In this document: in pieces, positions 42,750 through 51,428 of the stretch
Numbering within the stretch: the stretch's first letter is position 1
Layout of the letters: every line of letters starts with the position of its first letter
NCBI RefSeq assembly: GCF_014352875.1
Contig: NZ_CP060695.1
Location: forward strand, 1,085,501 to 1,149,500
Length of the DNA stretch: 64,000 bases
Reading direction: 5' to 3'
DNA from: Polaribacter pectinis
GTDB lineage: Bacteria > Bacteroidota > Bacteroidia > Flavobacteriales > Flavobacteriaceae
Position numbers and translations under genes: made by a program
The notes under the pieces: generated by a model
The model's input: only the letters and a program-made list of their open reading frames with translations
What the model was told of the DNA's origin: nothing
Database searches by the model: none

Positions 42750-43556
42750 ATGGCAAAAAAAATACTTTTAACATTTCTATTAATTTCATTATCAACCACT
42801 TTTTTTTCACAAAAAAGAAAAACAGTTATCAATGGAAAAATACTTGACTCTGTTGGTGTTGTTAAAAATGCCAATATTATTAATTTAAATACCAATCAAG
42901 GTACATTTTCTTCAGACAATGGTGGCTTTCGAATATTTGTATCTGAAGGAGACTCTTTAAGAATTTCTTCTGTACAACATATTGCCAAGAAAATTATCAT
43001 CACAAAAAATAATTTAACAGATAAAAATTTAACCATTATTTTAAAATCTAACACTTATATTTTAGATGAATTCGATTTAAAAAGACATAATTTAACAGGC
43101 AGATTAGGTATAGATACAAAAGATGTTCCCAGCAACAGAAAAGACTCTTTATTAAGAGAAGCAATGGATTTCTCTAAAGTAAACATGAAAATTGTAGAAG
43201 GAGATGATTATATAGATAAAAGAGTTAGACCACAAGTAGTTAATACAGATCCAACAGCTAATTTTGTTGGAGTTGGTGCTGCCGCAATTATACCTTTTAA
43301 ATACTCTGAACGCTTATGGGCATTAAGAAAAGAATTAGCCATTAAAAAAGCATTTCCTTATAAAATATTATCTGAATTAGGTGAGAAATTTTTCTTTGAA
43401 AAACTAAAAATACCAATAGAAAAGTACTTTCATTTTTTAGAATATTGCAATCCTTTAGGTATAGAAAAACTACATAAAGAAGGTAAGAATTTAGAAGTAA
43501 TTAAAATTTTACAAAGAGAAAGTATTAGTTATTTAAAAATCATAGAAAAAGAGTAA
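42750..43556 (+). CDS. Exported protein with a carboxypeptidase-like regulatory domain (paralogue 2)
   Basis: A secreted protein of 268 residues with the same design as the preceding gene. The signal peptide is MAKKILLTFLLISLSTTFFSQ. The regulatory domain follows (VINGKILDSVGVVKNANIINLNTNQGTFSSDNGGFRIFVSEGDSLRISSV), then a helical tail ending in a similar pattern (FHFLEYCNPLGIEKLHKEGKNLEVIKILQRE compared with FLNYCVDKNIISIFKNENSINLTKLLIRE). The shared layout and adjacency indicate an old tandem duplication. Function unknown; a role in surface or gliding-related assembly is only a guess from family distribution. Confidence 0.78.
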   Translation: MAKKILLTFLLISLSTTFFSQKRKTVINGKILDSVGVVKNANIINLNTNQGTFSSDNGGFRIFVSEGDSLRISSVQHIAKKIIITKNNLTDKNLTIILKSNTYILDEFDLKRHNLTGRLGIDTKDVPSNRKDSLLREAMDFSKVNMKIVEGDDYIDKRVRPQVVNTDPTANFVGVGAAAIIPFKYSERLWALRKELAIKKAFPYKILSELGEKFFFEKLKIPIEKYFHFLEYCNPLGIEKLHKEGKNLEVIKILQRESISYLKIIEKE

Positions 43557-43585
43557 TTTGGCGCAATAATTGATTTATACCTTTC

Positions 43586-44083
43586 ATGAGAATTAACAAA
43601 ACATTTATCCTCGTATTAATAATTCCGCTTCTTTCTTTTTCTGCACACAAGTATTATTTAAGTTTAACGCAGATTAATTATAAGAGCGAAGCTAAATCTG
43701 TACAAATTATTATTAATGTTTTTATGGATGACATAGAAACTGCTTTAAACAAAGACTATAATATAGATTTACAACTTACTACAGAAAAAGAATTAAAAAA
43801 TAATGACGTATATTTTGAAAAATATTTACGTAACAAATTGCATTTTAAAATTGATAACACTGCTAAAGAGTTCAACTATATAGGTAAAGAATATGATGGA
43901 GATTTGGTCTATTTTTATTTAGAAATAGAAAATATCGAAAACGTAACAACTATTGATGTATCTAATAAAATATTAACAACACATTTTCCAGAACAGCAAA
44001 ACTTAATTAAGTCTAAAGTAGGTAAAAAGCATAAAAGTATTATGTTAACTGCCAAAAGTGATAAAGGTTTGTTAAAATTTTAA
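43586..44083 (+). CDS. DUF6702 family exported protein
   Basis: A protein of 165 residues with an N-terminal hydrophobic signal (FILVLIIPLLSFSAH) followed immediately by the DUF6702 signature HKYYLSLTQINYKSEAKSVQIIINVFMDDIETALNK. The rest is predicted beta-rich (FNYIGKEYDGDLVYFYLEIENIENV) and ends with the family's LxxxxPEQQNLIKxKVGKKxKSIMLT-like stretch. Function unknown. It is usual for this gene to precede an M1 metallopeptidase in Flavobacteriia, as it does here, 70 bases upstream of the first M1 gene. Confidence 0.8.
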   Translation: MRINKTFILVLIIPLLSFSAHKYYLSLTQINYKSEAKSVQIIINVFMDDIETALNKDYNIDLQLTTEKELKNNDVYFEKYLRNKLHFKIDNTAKEFNYIGKEYDGDLVYFYLEIENIENVTTIDVSNKILTTHFPEQQNLIKSKVGKKHKSIMLTAKSDKGLLKF

Positions 44084-44153
44084 CCTTTTTTAACTTTTCT
44101 ATTTAGGATTCCTTAATTTGTACGAGAATTAATTCAACTTAATTAAGTACAAA

Positions 44154-46280
44154 ATGAAAAAAATATCTTTACTTCTATTTTCAGTGTTTTTTGTTGCTAC
44201 ATCTTTATTTTCACAAGAAAAGCAGATAACAAAACAAGGGCACACAAATCAGAATAAATTTAAGCAATTAAAAGATGAGTTGGCAACACCAAATAGCCAA
44301 CGTACAGCTTCTGGTGCTCCAGGTAAAAACTACACACAACAAAAGGTAGATTATGCTATGGACATTGTGTTGGACGATGATAAACAAAGAATTTCTGGAA
44401 ACGAAATTATTACTTATCATAATAATTCTGCAGATGAACTTGCTTATTTATGGGTGCAATTAGACCAGAATATGCGTGCAGCAGACTCTAAAACTCCAGA
44501 TATTCAATCAGGAAAAATTCCAAAAAAATTAAGTAAAAGTAGATTTAATAGAAATTTTCCAGAAACACCTTTCGATGGTGGTTTTAAGATAATGAGTGTT
44601 AAAAACATGAATGGTAGTGATTTATCTCATACAATTAATCAGACCATGATGCGAATTAATTTAGCCAAACCTTTAGCTTCTGGAGAAACTTTTAAGTTTA
44701 AAATTAAATGGTGGTACAACATTAATAACCACAGAACAGATGGTGGAAGATCTGGTTTCGAGCACTTTCCTGAAGACGGAAACAACAACTATGTAATAGC
44801 GCAGTTCTACCCTAGAATGTGTGTGTACGACAATGTAGAAGGTTGGCAAAATGATCAGTTTTGGGGAAGAAGTGAGTTTGCCTTAGAATTTGGAGATTTT
44901 ACAGTAAATATTACAACTCCAGATGATCACATGTTAGGGGCAACAGGTGTTTTACAAAACCCAAAAGATGTTTTTTCTAAAACAGAATTAAAAAGAATTG
45001 AAAAAGCAAGAAAGACGTTTGATAATCCTGTAATAATTAGAACCCAAGAAGAAGCTACAGAAATTGAAAAAAGTAGATCTACAAAGACAAAAACATGGAA
45101 ATTTGTTGCTAAAAACGTTAGAGATTATGCATTTGCAACTTCAAGAAAATTCATTTTCGATGCAATGGCAGTGAACATTAATGGTAAAACTGTAATGGCA
45201 GAATCTTTATATTCTAAAGAGGCAAATCCTTTATATGGAGACCATTCTACAAGAGCGGTTGCACAAACTTTAAAAACATATTCTAAATACACATTCGATT
45301 ATCCATATCATAAAGCAATTTCTGTTGATGGACAAATGGGAATGGAATATCCACAAATTTGTTTCAACCCAGGAAGACCAAATCCAGATGGAACTTATTC
45401 TGACAGAGTAAAATATAGAATGATAAAAGTAACTATTCATGAAGTAGGTCATAACTTCTTTCCAATGATTGTTAATTCTGATGAAAGACAATGGACTTGG
45501 ATGGATGAAGGTTTAAATTCTTATATGGAAATGTTGGCAGAATTAGACTACGACAAAGATTTTCCAATTGTAAGAGGTTATCCTAAAAATATTGTAAAAT
45601 ATATGAGCGGAGATCAATCTAGAATTGCTCCAATTATGACAAAAGGAGACAATGTTTACGAATTTGGAAATAACGCCTACGGAAAACCTGCAACTGCATT
45701 ATGGATTTTGCGTGAAACAATAATGGGTAAAGAATTATTTGACCACGCTTTTAAAACCTATTCGCAAAGATGGATGTTTAAGCACCCTACTCCAGCAGAT
45801 TTCTTTAGAACAATGGAAGATGCTTCTGGTGTAGATTTAGATTGGTTTTGGAGAGGATGGTTTTACACAACAGATGTAACAGATATTGGTATTAAAGGTG
45901 TTAAAAAATATCAAACAAATGTAAGTGATGATTCTGTAGAATTTGTAGAAGACACTTCAGGTGGATTAAGTTTTACAAATAAAAACACAGATTCTAAATT
46001 CCATTATGAAATTACTTACAACAAACCAGGTGGTTTGGTAATGCCAATTATTGTAGAATTTACATACAAAGATGGTACAAAAGAAAGAAAAACTTATCCT
46101 GCACAAATTTGGAGATATAATGATACAGAAGTTACAAAGGTATTTTCTTCAACGAAAGAAATTACAAATATTACCATAGATCCAGATTTAGAAACTGCAG
46201 ATGTAGATACCTCTAACAACAGTTTTCCTAGAGAAAAAGAAAATAAGTTCGAGAAGTTTAAAAACAAAATCAAAGGATAA
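44154..46280 (+). CDS. M1 family zinc metallopeptidase, paralogue 1
   Basis: An exported aminopeptidase-like enzyme of 708 residues. After the signal peptide (LLLFSVFFVATSLFSQ) comes the beta-saddle domain (about 65-340) and then the thermolysin-like domain with H429-E430-VG-H433 and the third zinc ligand E452 in MDEGLNSYMEM (HExxH-x18-E). The exopeptidase GxMEN motif appears as MGMEYPQIC, so a canonical aminopeptidase N-terminus anchor is altered and substrate choice may differ. The C-terminal part ends with a Lys/Glu tail. A terminator follows. The next gene is a close paralogue. Confidence 0.9.
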   Translation: MKKISLLLFSVFFVATSLFSQEKQITKQGHTNQNKFKQLKDELATPNSQRTASGAPGKNYTQQKVDYAMDIVLDDDKQRISGNEIITYHNNSADELAYLWVQLDQNMRAADSKTPDIQSGKIPKKLSKSRFNRNFPETPFDGGFKIMSVKNMNGSDLSHTINQTMMRINLAKPLASGETFKFKIKWWYNINNHRTDGGRSGFEHFPEDGNNNYVIAQFYPRMCVYDNVEGWQNDQFWGRSEFALEFGDFTVNITTPDDHMLGATGVLQNPKDVFSKTELKRIEKARKTFDNPVIIRTQEEATEIEKSRSTKTKTWKFVAKNVRDYAFATSRKFIFDAMAVNINGKTVMAESLYSKEANPLYGDHSTRAVAQTLKTYSKYTFDYPYHKAISVDGQMGMEYPQICFNPGRPNPDGTYSDRVKYRMIKVTIHEVGHNFFPMIVNSDERQWTWMDEGLNSYMEMLAELDYDKDFPIVRGYPKNIVKYMSGDQSRIAPIMTKGDNVYEFGNNAYGKPATALWILRETIMGKELFDHAFKTYSQRWMFKHPTPADFFRTMEDASGVDLDWFWRGWFYTTDVTDIGIKGVKKYQTNVSDDSVEFVEDTSGGLSFTNKNTDSKFHYEITYNKPGGLVMPIIVEFTYKDGTKERKTYPAQIWRYNDTEVTKVFSSTKEITNITIDPDLETADVDTSNNSFPREKENKFEKFKNKIKG

Positions 46281-46300
46281 TATTTCCTGCTATTTTTATA

Positions 46301-46330
46301 AAAGCGATATTTTAATATCGCTTTTTTTTT
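46301..46330 (+). terminator. Intrinsic terminator between the two M1 genes
   Basis: AAGCGATAT / ATATCGCTT followed by nine T residues. It separates the tandem paralogues into two transcription units. Confidence 0.9.
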
Positions 46331-46423
46331 ATCTAATAAATTTAAAAAAATTAGAGAACTAAAATAATTGGTAAATATTTGTTAAAAAAACCCTCAAATT
46401 TTAATCATTAGCTAACTTATCCT

Positions 46424-46431
46424 TAATTTCG
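46424..46431 (+). promoter_or_regulatory. -7 promoter box of the second M1 gene
   Basis: TAATTTCG matches TAnnTTyG, 28 bases before the ATG at 46460, downstream of the terminator. Confidence 0.5.
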
Positions 46432-46459
46432 TTCACATTTTTTAATCAAATCAAAATAA

Positions 46460-48664
46460 ATGAAAAAAATATCTTTATTAGTATTTTCTCTTTTCTTTAT
46501 TAGTTTTTCAGCTATAGCGCAAGAAAATCAAAAAGAAGAGAAGAAAACACAACAAGGGCACACAGACCAAAACAAGTTCAGACAAATGAAAGATGTTTTG
46601 GCAACCCCAAACGATCAACATGCAGCTTCAGGTGCACCTGGTCATCAATACACACAACAAAAAGTAGATTATGTTATGGACATTCGTTTAGACGAAAGTG
46701 CAAACAGAATTTATGGTGATGAGGAAATTACATACCACAATAATTCTAAAGATCATTTAGAATATTTATGGGTACAGTTAGACCAAAACATGAGAGCTGA
46801 CGATTCTAAAACTCCATTAGCAAAATCTAACAATGCATCTGCTTTTATTACTCCAGACAATTTTAAAAGTTCTTATATGGAACAAAAGAAAGGTTTTGGT
46901 TACAATATTACAAAAGTAGAAAGTGATGGTAAACCTTTATCACACACTATTAACAGAACCATGATGCGTATTAATTTACCAAAAGCTTTGGCTCCTGGTA
47001 AAACATTCGAATTTAGAATTCAGTGGAATTACTTAATCAATGATATTAATAAAGATGGTGGACGTTCTGGTTTAGAAACTTTTCCTGACGGAAACAACAA
47101 CTATACAATTGCTCAATTTTTTCCAAGATTAGCTGTTTATAATAATGTAGAAGGATGGCAAAATATGCAATTCTGGGGACGTTCAGAATTTGCATTAGAA
47201 TTTGGAGACTACGAAGTTAATTTAACTGTACCTGCAGATCATATTGTAGAAGCTACAGGATCTTTACAAAACGAAAAAAATGTGTTAACTAAAACACAAA
47301 GAAATCGTTTAGAAAAAGCAAGAAAAACTTTCGACAATCCAGTAATGATTGTTACCCAAGCAGAAGCTGAAAAAGCAGAGAAAGGGCGTGCAACAGGAAC
47401 CAAAACATGGAAATTTAAAGCGAAAAACGTAAGAGATTATGCTTTTGCAACTTCTAGAAAATACATTTGGGATGCAATGGCTGTAAACATTAACGGTAAA
47501 ACTGTTATGGCAACTTCTTTATATCCTAAAGAAGGAAACCCTTTATGGGAAGAGCACTCTACAAGAGCAGTCGCTACTACTTTAATAGAATATTCTAAAT
47601 TAACTTTCGATTATCCTTATCCTAAAGCAGTTTCTGTACATTCAGAAAGACAAGGAATGGAATACCCAATGATTTGTTTCAATTTTGGTAGACCAAATCC
47701 AGATGGAACATATTCAGACAGAACTAAAAAAGGAATGATTGGTGTAATTGTACATGAAGTTGGACACAACTTTTTTCCAATGATTGTAAATTCTGATGAA
47801 AGACAATGGACTTGGATGGATGAAGGTTTAAACTCTTTCGTAGAAATTTTAGCAGAAGACGTCTATGATGCAGAATTATTTGCTTCAAACCCTGCAAAAG
47901 ATATTACAAGATATATGGGTGGAGATCAGTCTAACATCTCTCCTATTATGTCTCAAGGAGATTATGTAAAACAGTTTGGGCCAAATGCATATTCTAAACC
48001 TGCTGCAGGTTTATACATATTAAGAAAAACAATTATGGGACCAGAATTGTTTGACCATGCATTTAGAACTTATTCTCAAAGATGGATGTTTAAACACCCA
48101 ACTCCAGAAGATTTCTTTAGATCTATGGAAGATGCTTCTGCAATGGATTTAGATTGGTTTTTTAGAGGTTGGTTTTACACTACAGATGTTACAGATATTG
48201 GTATTAAGAACGTTAAGCCTTTATATTTAACTGATAAACCAAGTGAAAGAGTAGAAAAATTAAAAGTACAGTACAAGCAATATTTCGATGGTTTAGGAGA
48301 TTTGGTATATATTACTGATAAAAAAGAAGATGCTAACGCTACAGCTATGAATAAATATGCTGATGGTAAAGAAGTACCTTCTTACATCTATTCTGTAGAG
48401 TTTGAAAAACCAGGAGGTTTAATAATGCCTCTTATTGTTGAATTAACATATGCAGATGGTACTACAAAAAGAGAAACTTTCCCAGCACAAATCTGGATGA
48501 AAGATGATACAAGTGCAAAAAGAGTATTTGCATCTACAAAAGAGATTACAAAAATTGTTGTAGATCCAGATTTTGAAACTGCAGATGTAGACACTTCTAA
48601 CAACAGCTGGCCAAAACCAGAAGCTGATAAATTTGAACAGTTTAAAGATAAAGTAAAACAATAA
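46460..48664 (+). CDS. M1 family zinc metallopeptidase, paralogue 2
   Basis: An exported enzyme of 734 residues, clearly a tandem copy of the preceding gene: both start MKKISLL, share QGHTDQNKFRQMKDVLATP-type pro-regions and near-identical active sites. Here H432-E433-VG-H436 and E455 bind zinc (HEVGHNFFPMIVNSDERQWTWMDEGLN), and the substrate strand reads QGMEYPMIC. The main difference is an extra stretch of about 25 residues near 590-630 before the C-terminal beta domain. It has its own promoter box and terminator, so the two copies can be controlled separately. Confidence 0.9.
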   Translation: MKKISLLVFSLFFISFSAIAQENQKEEKKTQQGHTDQNKFRQMKDVLATPNDQHAASGAPGHQYTQQKVDYVMDIRLDESANRIYGDEEITYHNNSKDHLEYLWVQLDQNMRADDSKTPLAKSNNASAFITPDNFKSSYMEQKKGFGYNITKVESDGKPLSHTINRTMMRINLPKALAPGKTFEFRIQWNYLINDINKDGGRSGLETFPDGNNNYTIAQFFPRLAVYNNVEGWQNMQFWGRSEFALEFGDYEVNLTVPADHIVEATGSLQNEKNVLTKTQRNRLEKARKTFDNPVMIVTQAEAEKAEKGRATGTKTWKFKAKNVRDYAFATSRKYIWDAMAVNINGKTVMATSLYPKEGNPLWEEHSTRAVATTLIEYSKLTFDYPYPKAVSVHSERQGMEYPMICFNFGRPNPDGTYSDRTKKGMIGVIVHEVGHNFFPMIVNSDERQWTWMDEGLNSFVEILAEDVYDAELFASNPAKDITRYMGGDQSNISPIMSQGDYVKQFGPNAYSKPAAGLYILRKTIMGPELFDHAFRTYSQRWMFKHPTPEDFFRSMEDASAMDLDWFFRGWFYTTDVTDIGIKNVKPLYLTDKPSERVEKLKVQYKQYFDGLGDLVYITDKKEDANATAMNKYADGKEVPSYIYSVEFEKPGGLIMPLIVELTYADGTTKRETFPAQIWMKDDTSAKRVFASTKEITKIVVDPDFETADVDTSNNSWPKPEADKFEQFKDKVKQ

Positions 48665-48692
48665 ATAACTTTTAGTAATTTATACAGTAAAG

Positions 48693-48720
48693 AAGCCTCA
48701 CTAATTTGTGAGGCTTTTTT
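48693..48720 (+). terminator. Intrinsic terminator after the second M1 gene
   Basis: AAGCCTCAC / GTGAGGCTT with a six-base loop, then T residues. Confidence 0.93.
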
Positions 48721-48847
48721 ATGTAAAATGTTTTTTACATATAAATTTTTATATAATAATTAAAGACTTTTTTTTTAGATAAAAATCGTTAATTAAAAAG
48801 TAAATCAATGTAAATGAACTAGTTATAAAAATACCTATTTCTAGGTA

Positions 48848-48877
48848 TTGATTTCATAATAGTTGTATATATTTTTG
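48848..48877 (+). promoter_or_regulatory. Near-consensus Bacteroidetes promoter of the small secreted protein gene
   Basis: TTG (48848-48850), a 19-base spacer, and TATTTTTG (48870-48877) match TTG-N19-TAnnTTTG. The ATG lies 22 bases further on. The rest of the 235-base gap 48665-48899 is A/T-rich and holds only the terminator. Confidence 0.65.
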
Positions 48878-48899
48878 TTTAAATGTAAAAATTAAACTT

Positions 48900-49322
48900 A
48901 TGAAAAAAGCAATTACGGCTATTTTAATTGTAGCAAGTTCAATAATACTAATGTCATTTACTTTAAATAAAAATGATAATGAATTAACATCAAATAGGAG
49001 GAGTTTTTCCTTTGAAAATGAGTTAACAAATTCTGATTGTTGGTGGGACGAAACCTTTAATAGAAATTTTAGAGGAAAAAGAGATGCAGCTTGTGGCTCT
49101 CGTACTTCCTTAAAAATATGGTATACAAACCCTTATCCTTATTCAATTAGAGTTGCTTTTTATTTAAGAGATACTAATGGTAATTTAAATTCAACGAGTC
49201 CATATGTAATTAATGTAAAACCAGGCAAAACTGTATATCATCATAAATGCTATTCAAATGGTAGATACACTATACTAGCGGCAAGATCTGGTTCAAATTG
49301 TACATTCCCTAAATTAAATTAG
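48900..49322 (+). CDS. Secreted cysteine-containing protein, unknown function
   Basis: A protein of 140 residues with a signal peptide (MKKAITAILIVASSIILMSF). The mature part, after a Ser/Asn-rich linker, is a compact domain with four cysteines (SDCWWDETF, RDAACGSRT, YHHKCYSNGRY, GSNCTFPK), which may form two disulfides. The middle (LKIWYTNPYPYSIRVAFYLRDTNGNLN) looks like a beta sandwich. I do not recognise the family. It has one of the best-matching promoters in the window and a strong terminator, so it is probably well expressed. It stands alone between the M1 genes and plsC. Confidence 0.68.
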   Translation: MKKAITAILIVASSIILMSFTLNKNDNELTSNRRSFSFENELTNSDCWWDETFNRNFRGKRDAACGSRTSLKIWYTNPYPYSIRVAFYLRDTNGNLNSTSPYVINVKPGKTVYHHKCYSNGRYTILAARSGSNCTFPKLN

Positions 49323-49390
49323 TTTTAAAATTCAATTTTCTGGAGTAAATACTATGTGAATATAAAACAAGATTGATTAGCTAATCATAA

Positions 49391-49443
49391 AAAAAGCATC
49401 CAATTTACTGAAACAAATTCAGCAAATTGGATGCTTTTTTTTT
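49391..49443. terminator. Bidirectional terminator between the secreted-protein gene and the acyltransferase gene
   Basis: AAAAAGCATCCAATTT / AAATTGGATGCTTTTT is a perfect long stem enclosing a smaller CTGAAACAAATTCAG hairpin, with T- and A-tracts on either side. Confidence 0.93.
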
Positions 49444-49463
49444 ATACATTTTAAAGAATTAGT

Positions 49464-50279
49464 TTAAGACCAAAACTCACGTTTTTTATTTAACTCTTCT
49501 TCTTCTTTAATATATTCTTCTGCTTCATTAGGAGATAATACTTTTAAAAATGAAGGATGCTGTTCAATTGCGTACTCAATCTTTGTTACTATTTCTGCAA
49601 TGTCTTCGTTTTCATAATCTATTTCTAACGGTTCTTTAATAACCATAGATTGTAAAACATTACGCTTTTTTATATTTAATCCTTTTTTATCAAAAGAACG
49701 TCTAAAACCGTCTATAACAATTGGTACAACAATTGGTTTACAAGTTTTTATAAGATGTGCTGTTCCTCTTCTAATTGGTTTAAAAGGCGTAGTTGTTCCT
49801 TGAGGAAACGTAATTACCCAACCATCTTTTATGGCTTTAGAAATGTTAGAAATATCAGAGTTTTTTACTTGTCTGTTTACGTCTTTACCTTTGCTTCTCC
49901 ACGTTCTATCTATAGAAACGGAACCTGCATAGGCAAATATTTTTGGTAAAATACCAGATTTCATAGTTTCTCCTGCAGCAACAAAATAGATGTTCAATTT
50001 TGGATTCCAAATATACCCAACATTTTTTATGGTATCATCTCTACCACTTAAAGAAGCGTTAAATACATGAAACATAGCTGCAACATCTGCAAAATACGTT
50101 TGATGATTAGAAATAAACAACACATTTCTTTCTGGTAATTTTCTTAAAATTTCTGATCCTTCAATCTGTAAATTATTAAACTTACGATATCTTCCATGAG
50201 AAATTAGTCCAAAAATTCTTATGATCATCTTTTTTAAAAATAAGATATGACCAAAGATATTCCTCTTAAATAAGGGCAT
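49464..50279 (-). CDS. 1-acyl-sn-glycerol-3-phosphate acyltransferase-like protein (PlsC family)
   Basis: A membrane-associated acyltransferase of 271 residues expected to add the second acyl chain of phospholipids. The active-site region FISNHQTYFADV starts with H59, but the aspartate is D65, one residue further than the canonical HX4D spacing. The second motif is FPQGTTTPFKPIRRGTAHL (with QGT in place of EGT), and VPIVIDGFRRSF is the fourth block. These variants are consistent with a Bacteroidetes subgroup. The long N-terminus (FGHILFLKKMIIRIFG) favours the start at 50279. A TATCTTTG box on the minus strand at 50259-50252 would also allow ATG 50228. Confidence 0.82.
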   Translation of the reverse strand: MPLFKRNIFGHILFLKKMIIRIFGLISHGRYRKFNNLQIEGSEILRKLPERNVLFISNHQTYFADVAAMFHVFNASLSGRDDTIKNVGYIWNPKLNIYFVAAGETMKSGILPKIFAYAGSVSIDRTWRSKGKDVNRQVKNSDISNISKAIKDGWVITFPQGTTTPFKPIRRGTAHLIKTCKPIVVPIVIDGFRRSFDKKGLNIKKRNVLQSMVIKEPLEIDYENEDIAEIVTKIEYAIEQHPSFLKVLSPNEAEEYIKEEEELNKKREFWS

Positions 50280-50332
50280 TATAGTTTGTTTTTACTTGGT
50301 TTATAACAAATTTACAAAACTATTAACAAAGT

Positions 50333-50962
50333 TTAAAGCTTTAAAAGTTCTTTAATTTCCGAAAGCATCATAGCAGTTGCTCCCCAAACAATATTATTGT
50401 TAAGTTTAAAGCAAGGTACATCAATTTTATCCATGTAAGATGTACTTAAATTAACAGTTGTTAAATAAGCATCATTTAATAAATCGGCTACTAAAACTTC
50501 TATGGTTTTTTCTACTTCATAATTGGTAGTAAAAAGAGGTTTTTCTTCTACAAAACCTATAAAAGGAGTTGCTAAAAAATTACTTGGTGGTATATATACA
50601 TCTGTTAGTTCTCTAATAATTTCTACAGAATTGGGCATAACTCCTACTTCTTCAAAAGCTTCTCTTAAAGCAGCTTCTTCTAAATTTGCATCGGAAGTAT
50701 CTAATTTACCACCAGGAAAACTTATTTGTGCAGAATGTGTGCCTTTATAACTTGCTCTTTCTGTTAATAGAAAAGTTGTTTGATTGTCTTTATTTGGATA
50801 AAACAATGCCAATACTGCAGCTTTTCTTGGGTTATTTGCTTTTATTTTATCTGCATCATACCTTAAACGAAGTTCTGGCGCAAGTTTAAATTGTGCTTCT
50901 AAACCTCCTAATTCTAAAGACTTTAAAGATTCTATTTTTTGTATAAATTGATTAAATTTCAC
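50333..50962 (-). CDS. NUDIX hydrolase, CoA pyrophosphatase type
   Basis: A cytoplasmic hydrolase of 209 residues. The Nudix box GGKLDTSDANLEEAALREAFEEVGV matches Gx5Ex7REUxEExGU and binds Mg2+. Just upstream, FLLTERASYKGTHSAQISFPGG is the NudL-like CoA-recognition segment (SAQISFPGG), which points to coenzyme A or acyl-CoA diphosphate cleavage. Residues about 1-40 form a helical extension typical of this subgroup. It lies 53 bases upstream of the acyltransferase gene on the same strand, so the two lipid/CoA genes may be co-transcribed. Confidence 0.9.
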   Translation of the reverse strand: MKFNQFIQKIESLKSLELGGLEAQFKLAPELRLRYDADKIKANNPRKAAVLALFYPNKDNQTTFLLTERASYKGTHSAQISFPGGKLDTSDANLEEAALREAFEEVGVMPNSVEIIRELTDVYIPPSNFLATPFIGFVEEKPLFTTNYEVEKTIEVLVADLLNDAYLTTVNLSTSYMDKIDVPCFKLNNNIVWGATAMMLSEIKELLKL

Positions 50963-51044
50963 TTGAAATATCTATTTTTAGCTAAATTATGGCTTTCTTT
51001 AGAAATTGAATATTTTTTGGCAAGAAATTTGAATAGACTAAAGT

Positions 51045-51311
51045 ATGAATAACAAATACAAAAAATTAGCTGCTAGTCTTGTTTTAGATGCTATTGGTTT
51101 TATACCAATTCCTTTTTTAGATTTAGCTTGGGCACCACTTTCTGGTTATATAATGACAAAAATGTACAAAGGAAAAGAAGGTAAAGTTGCCGGTATTATT
51201 TCTTTTTTAGAAGAGATACTCCCGTTAGATATTATACCAACATTTACTATTATGTGGATTTATAGTTACGGAATTAATAAAAGGAAAAACGAAGAAATTA
51301 TTGAAGTTTAA
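51045..51311 (+). CDS. Small membrane protein (88 residues), unknown function
   Basis: A protein of 88 residues with two predicted membrane helices: about 8-35 (AASLVLDAIGFIPIPFLDLAWAPLSGYIM) and about 48-75 (VAGIISFLEEILPLDIIPTFTIMWIYSY). The proline- and acid-containing helices (IPIPFLD, PLDIIPTF) look conserved in structure, and I recall similar proteins from Flavobacteriia. The tail is charged (GINKRKNEEIIEV). It is divergent from the NUDIX gene and converges on the DUF6787 gene with a hairpin repeat between them. Confidence 0.7.
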   Translation: MNNKYKKLAASLVLDAIGFIPIPFLDLAWAPLSGYIMTKMYKGKEGKVAGIISFLEEILPLDIIPTFTIMWIYSYGINKRKNEEIIEV

Positions 51312-51348
51312 ATAAGTTCTCTTAATTGCTATTGGTTAGTAAATGAGC

Positions 51349-51420
51349 GCGTTAGGGATTGAAACGACATCCTTTTTGCTTTTTCAGCAAAAAGATATAG
51401 TGGAAAGCCCGTTAAAACGC
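51349..51420 (-). repeat. Intergenic hairpin repeat, copy C (inverted)
   Basis: GCGTTAGGGATTGAAACG, hairpin CTTTTTGCT-TTTTC-AGCAAAAAG, then TGGAAAGCCCG and AAAACGC. Read on the minus strand it matches the layout of copies A and B: GGCTTTC, hairpin, TTCAATCCCTAACGC. The terminal GCGTT/AACGC inverted repeats are intact. It sits between convergent genes. Confidence 0.78.
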
Positions 51421-51428
51421 CCTAAAAA

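Noticed and set aside
45270..45491. Short minus-strand open frames within the M1 peptidase genes
   Set aside because: They lie fully inside strongly supported coding sequence and give low-complexity products without recognisable features.
51349..51370. GGGATTGAAAC resembles the end of some CRISPR repeats
   Set aside because: It occurs once here, with no regularly spaced copies or spacers and no cas genes. It belongs to the dispersed hairpin repeat also found at 19673 and 27251.
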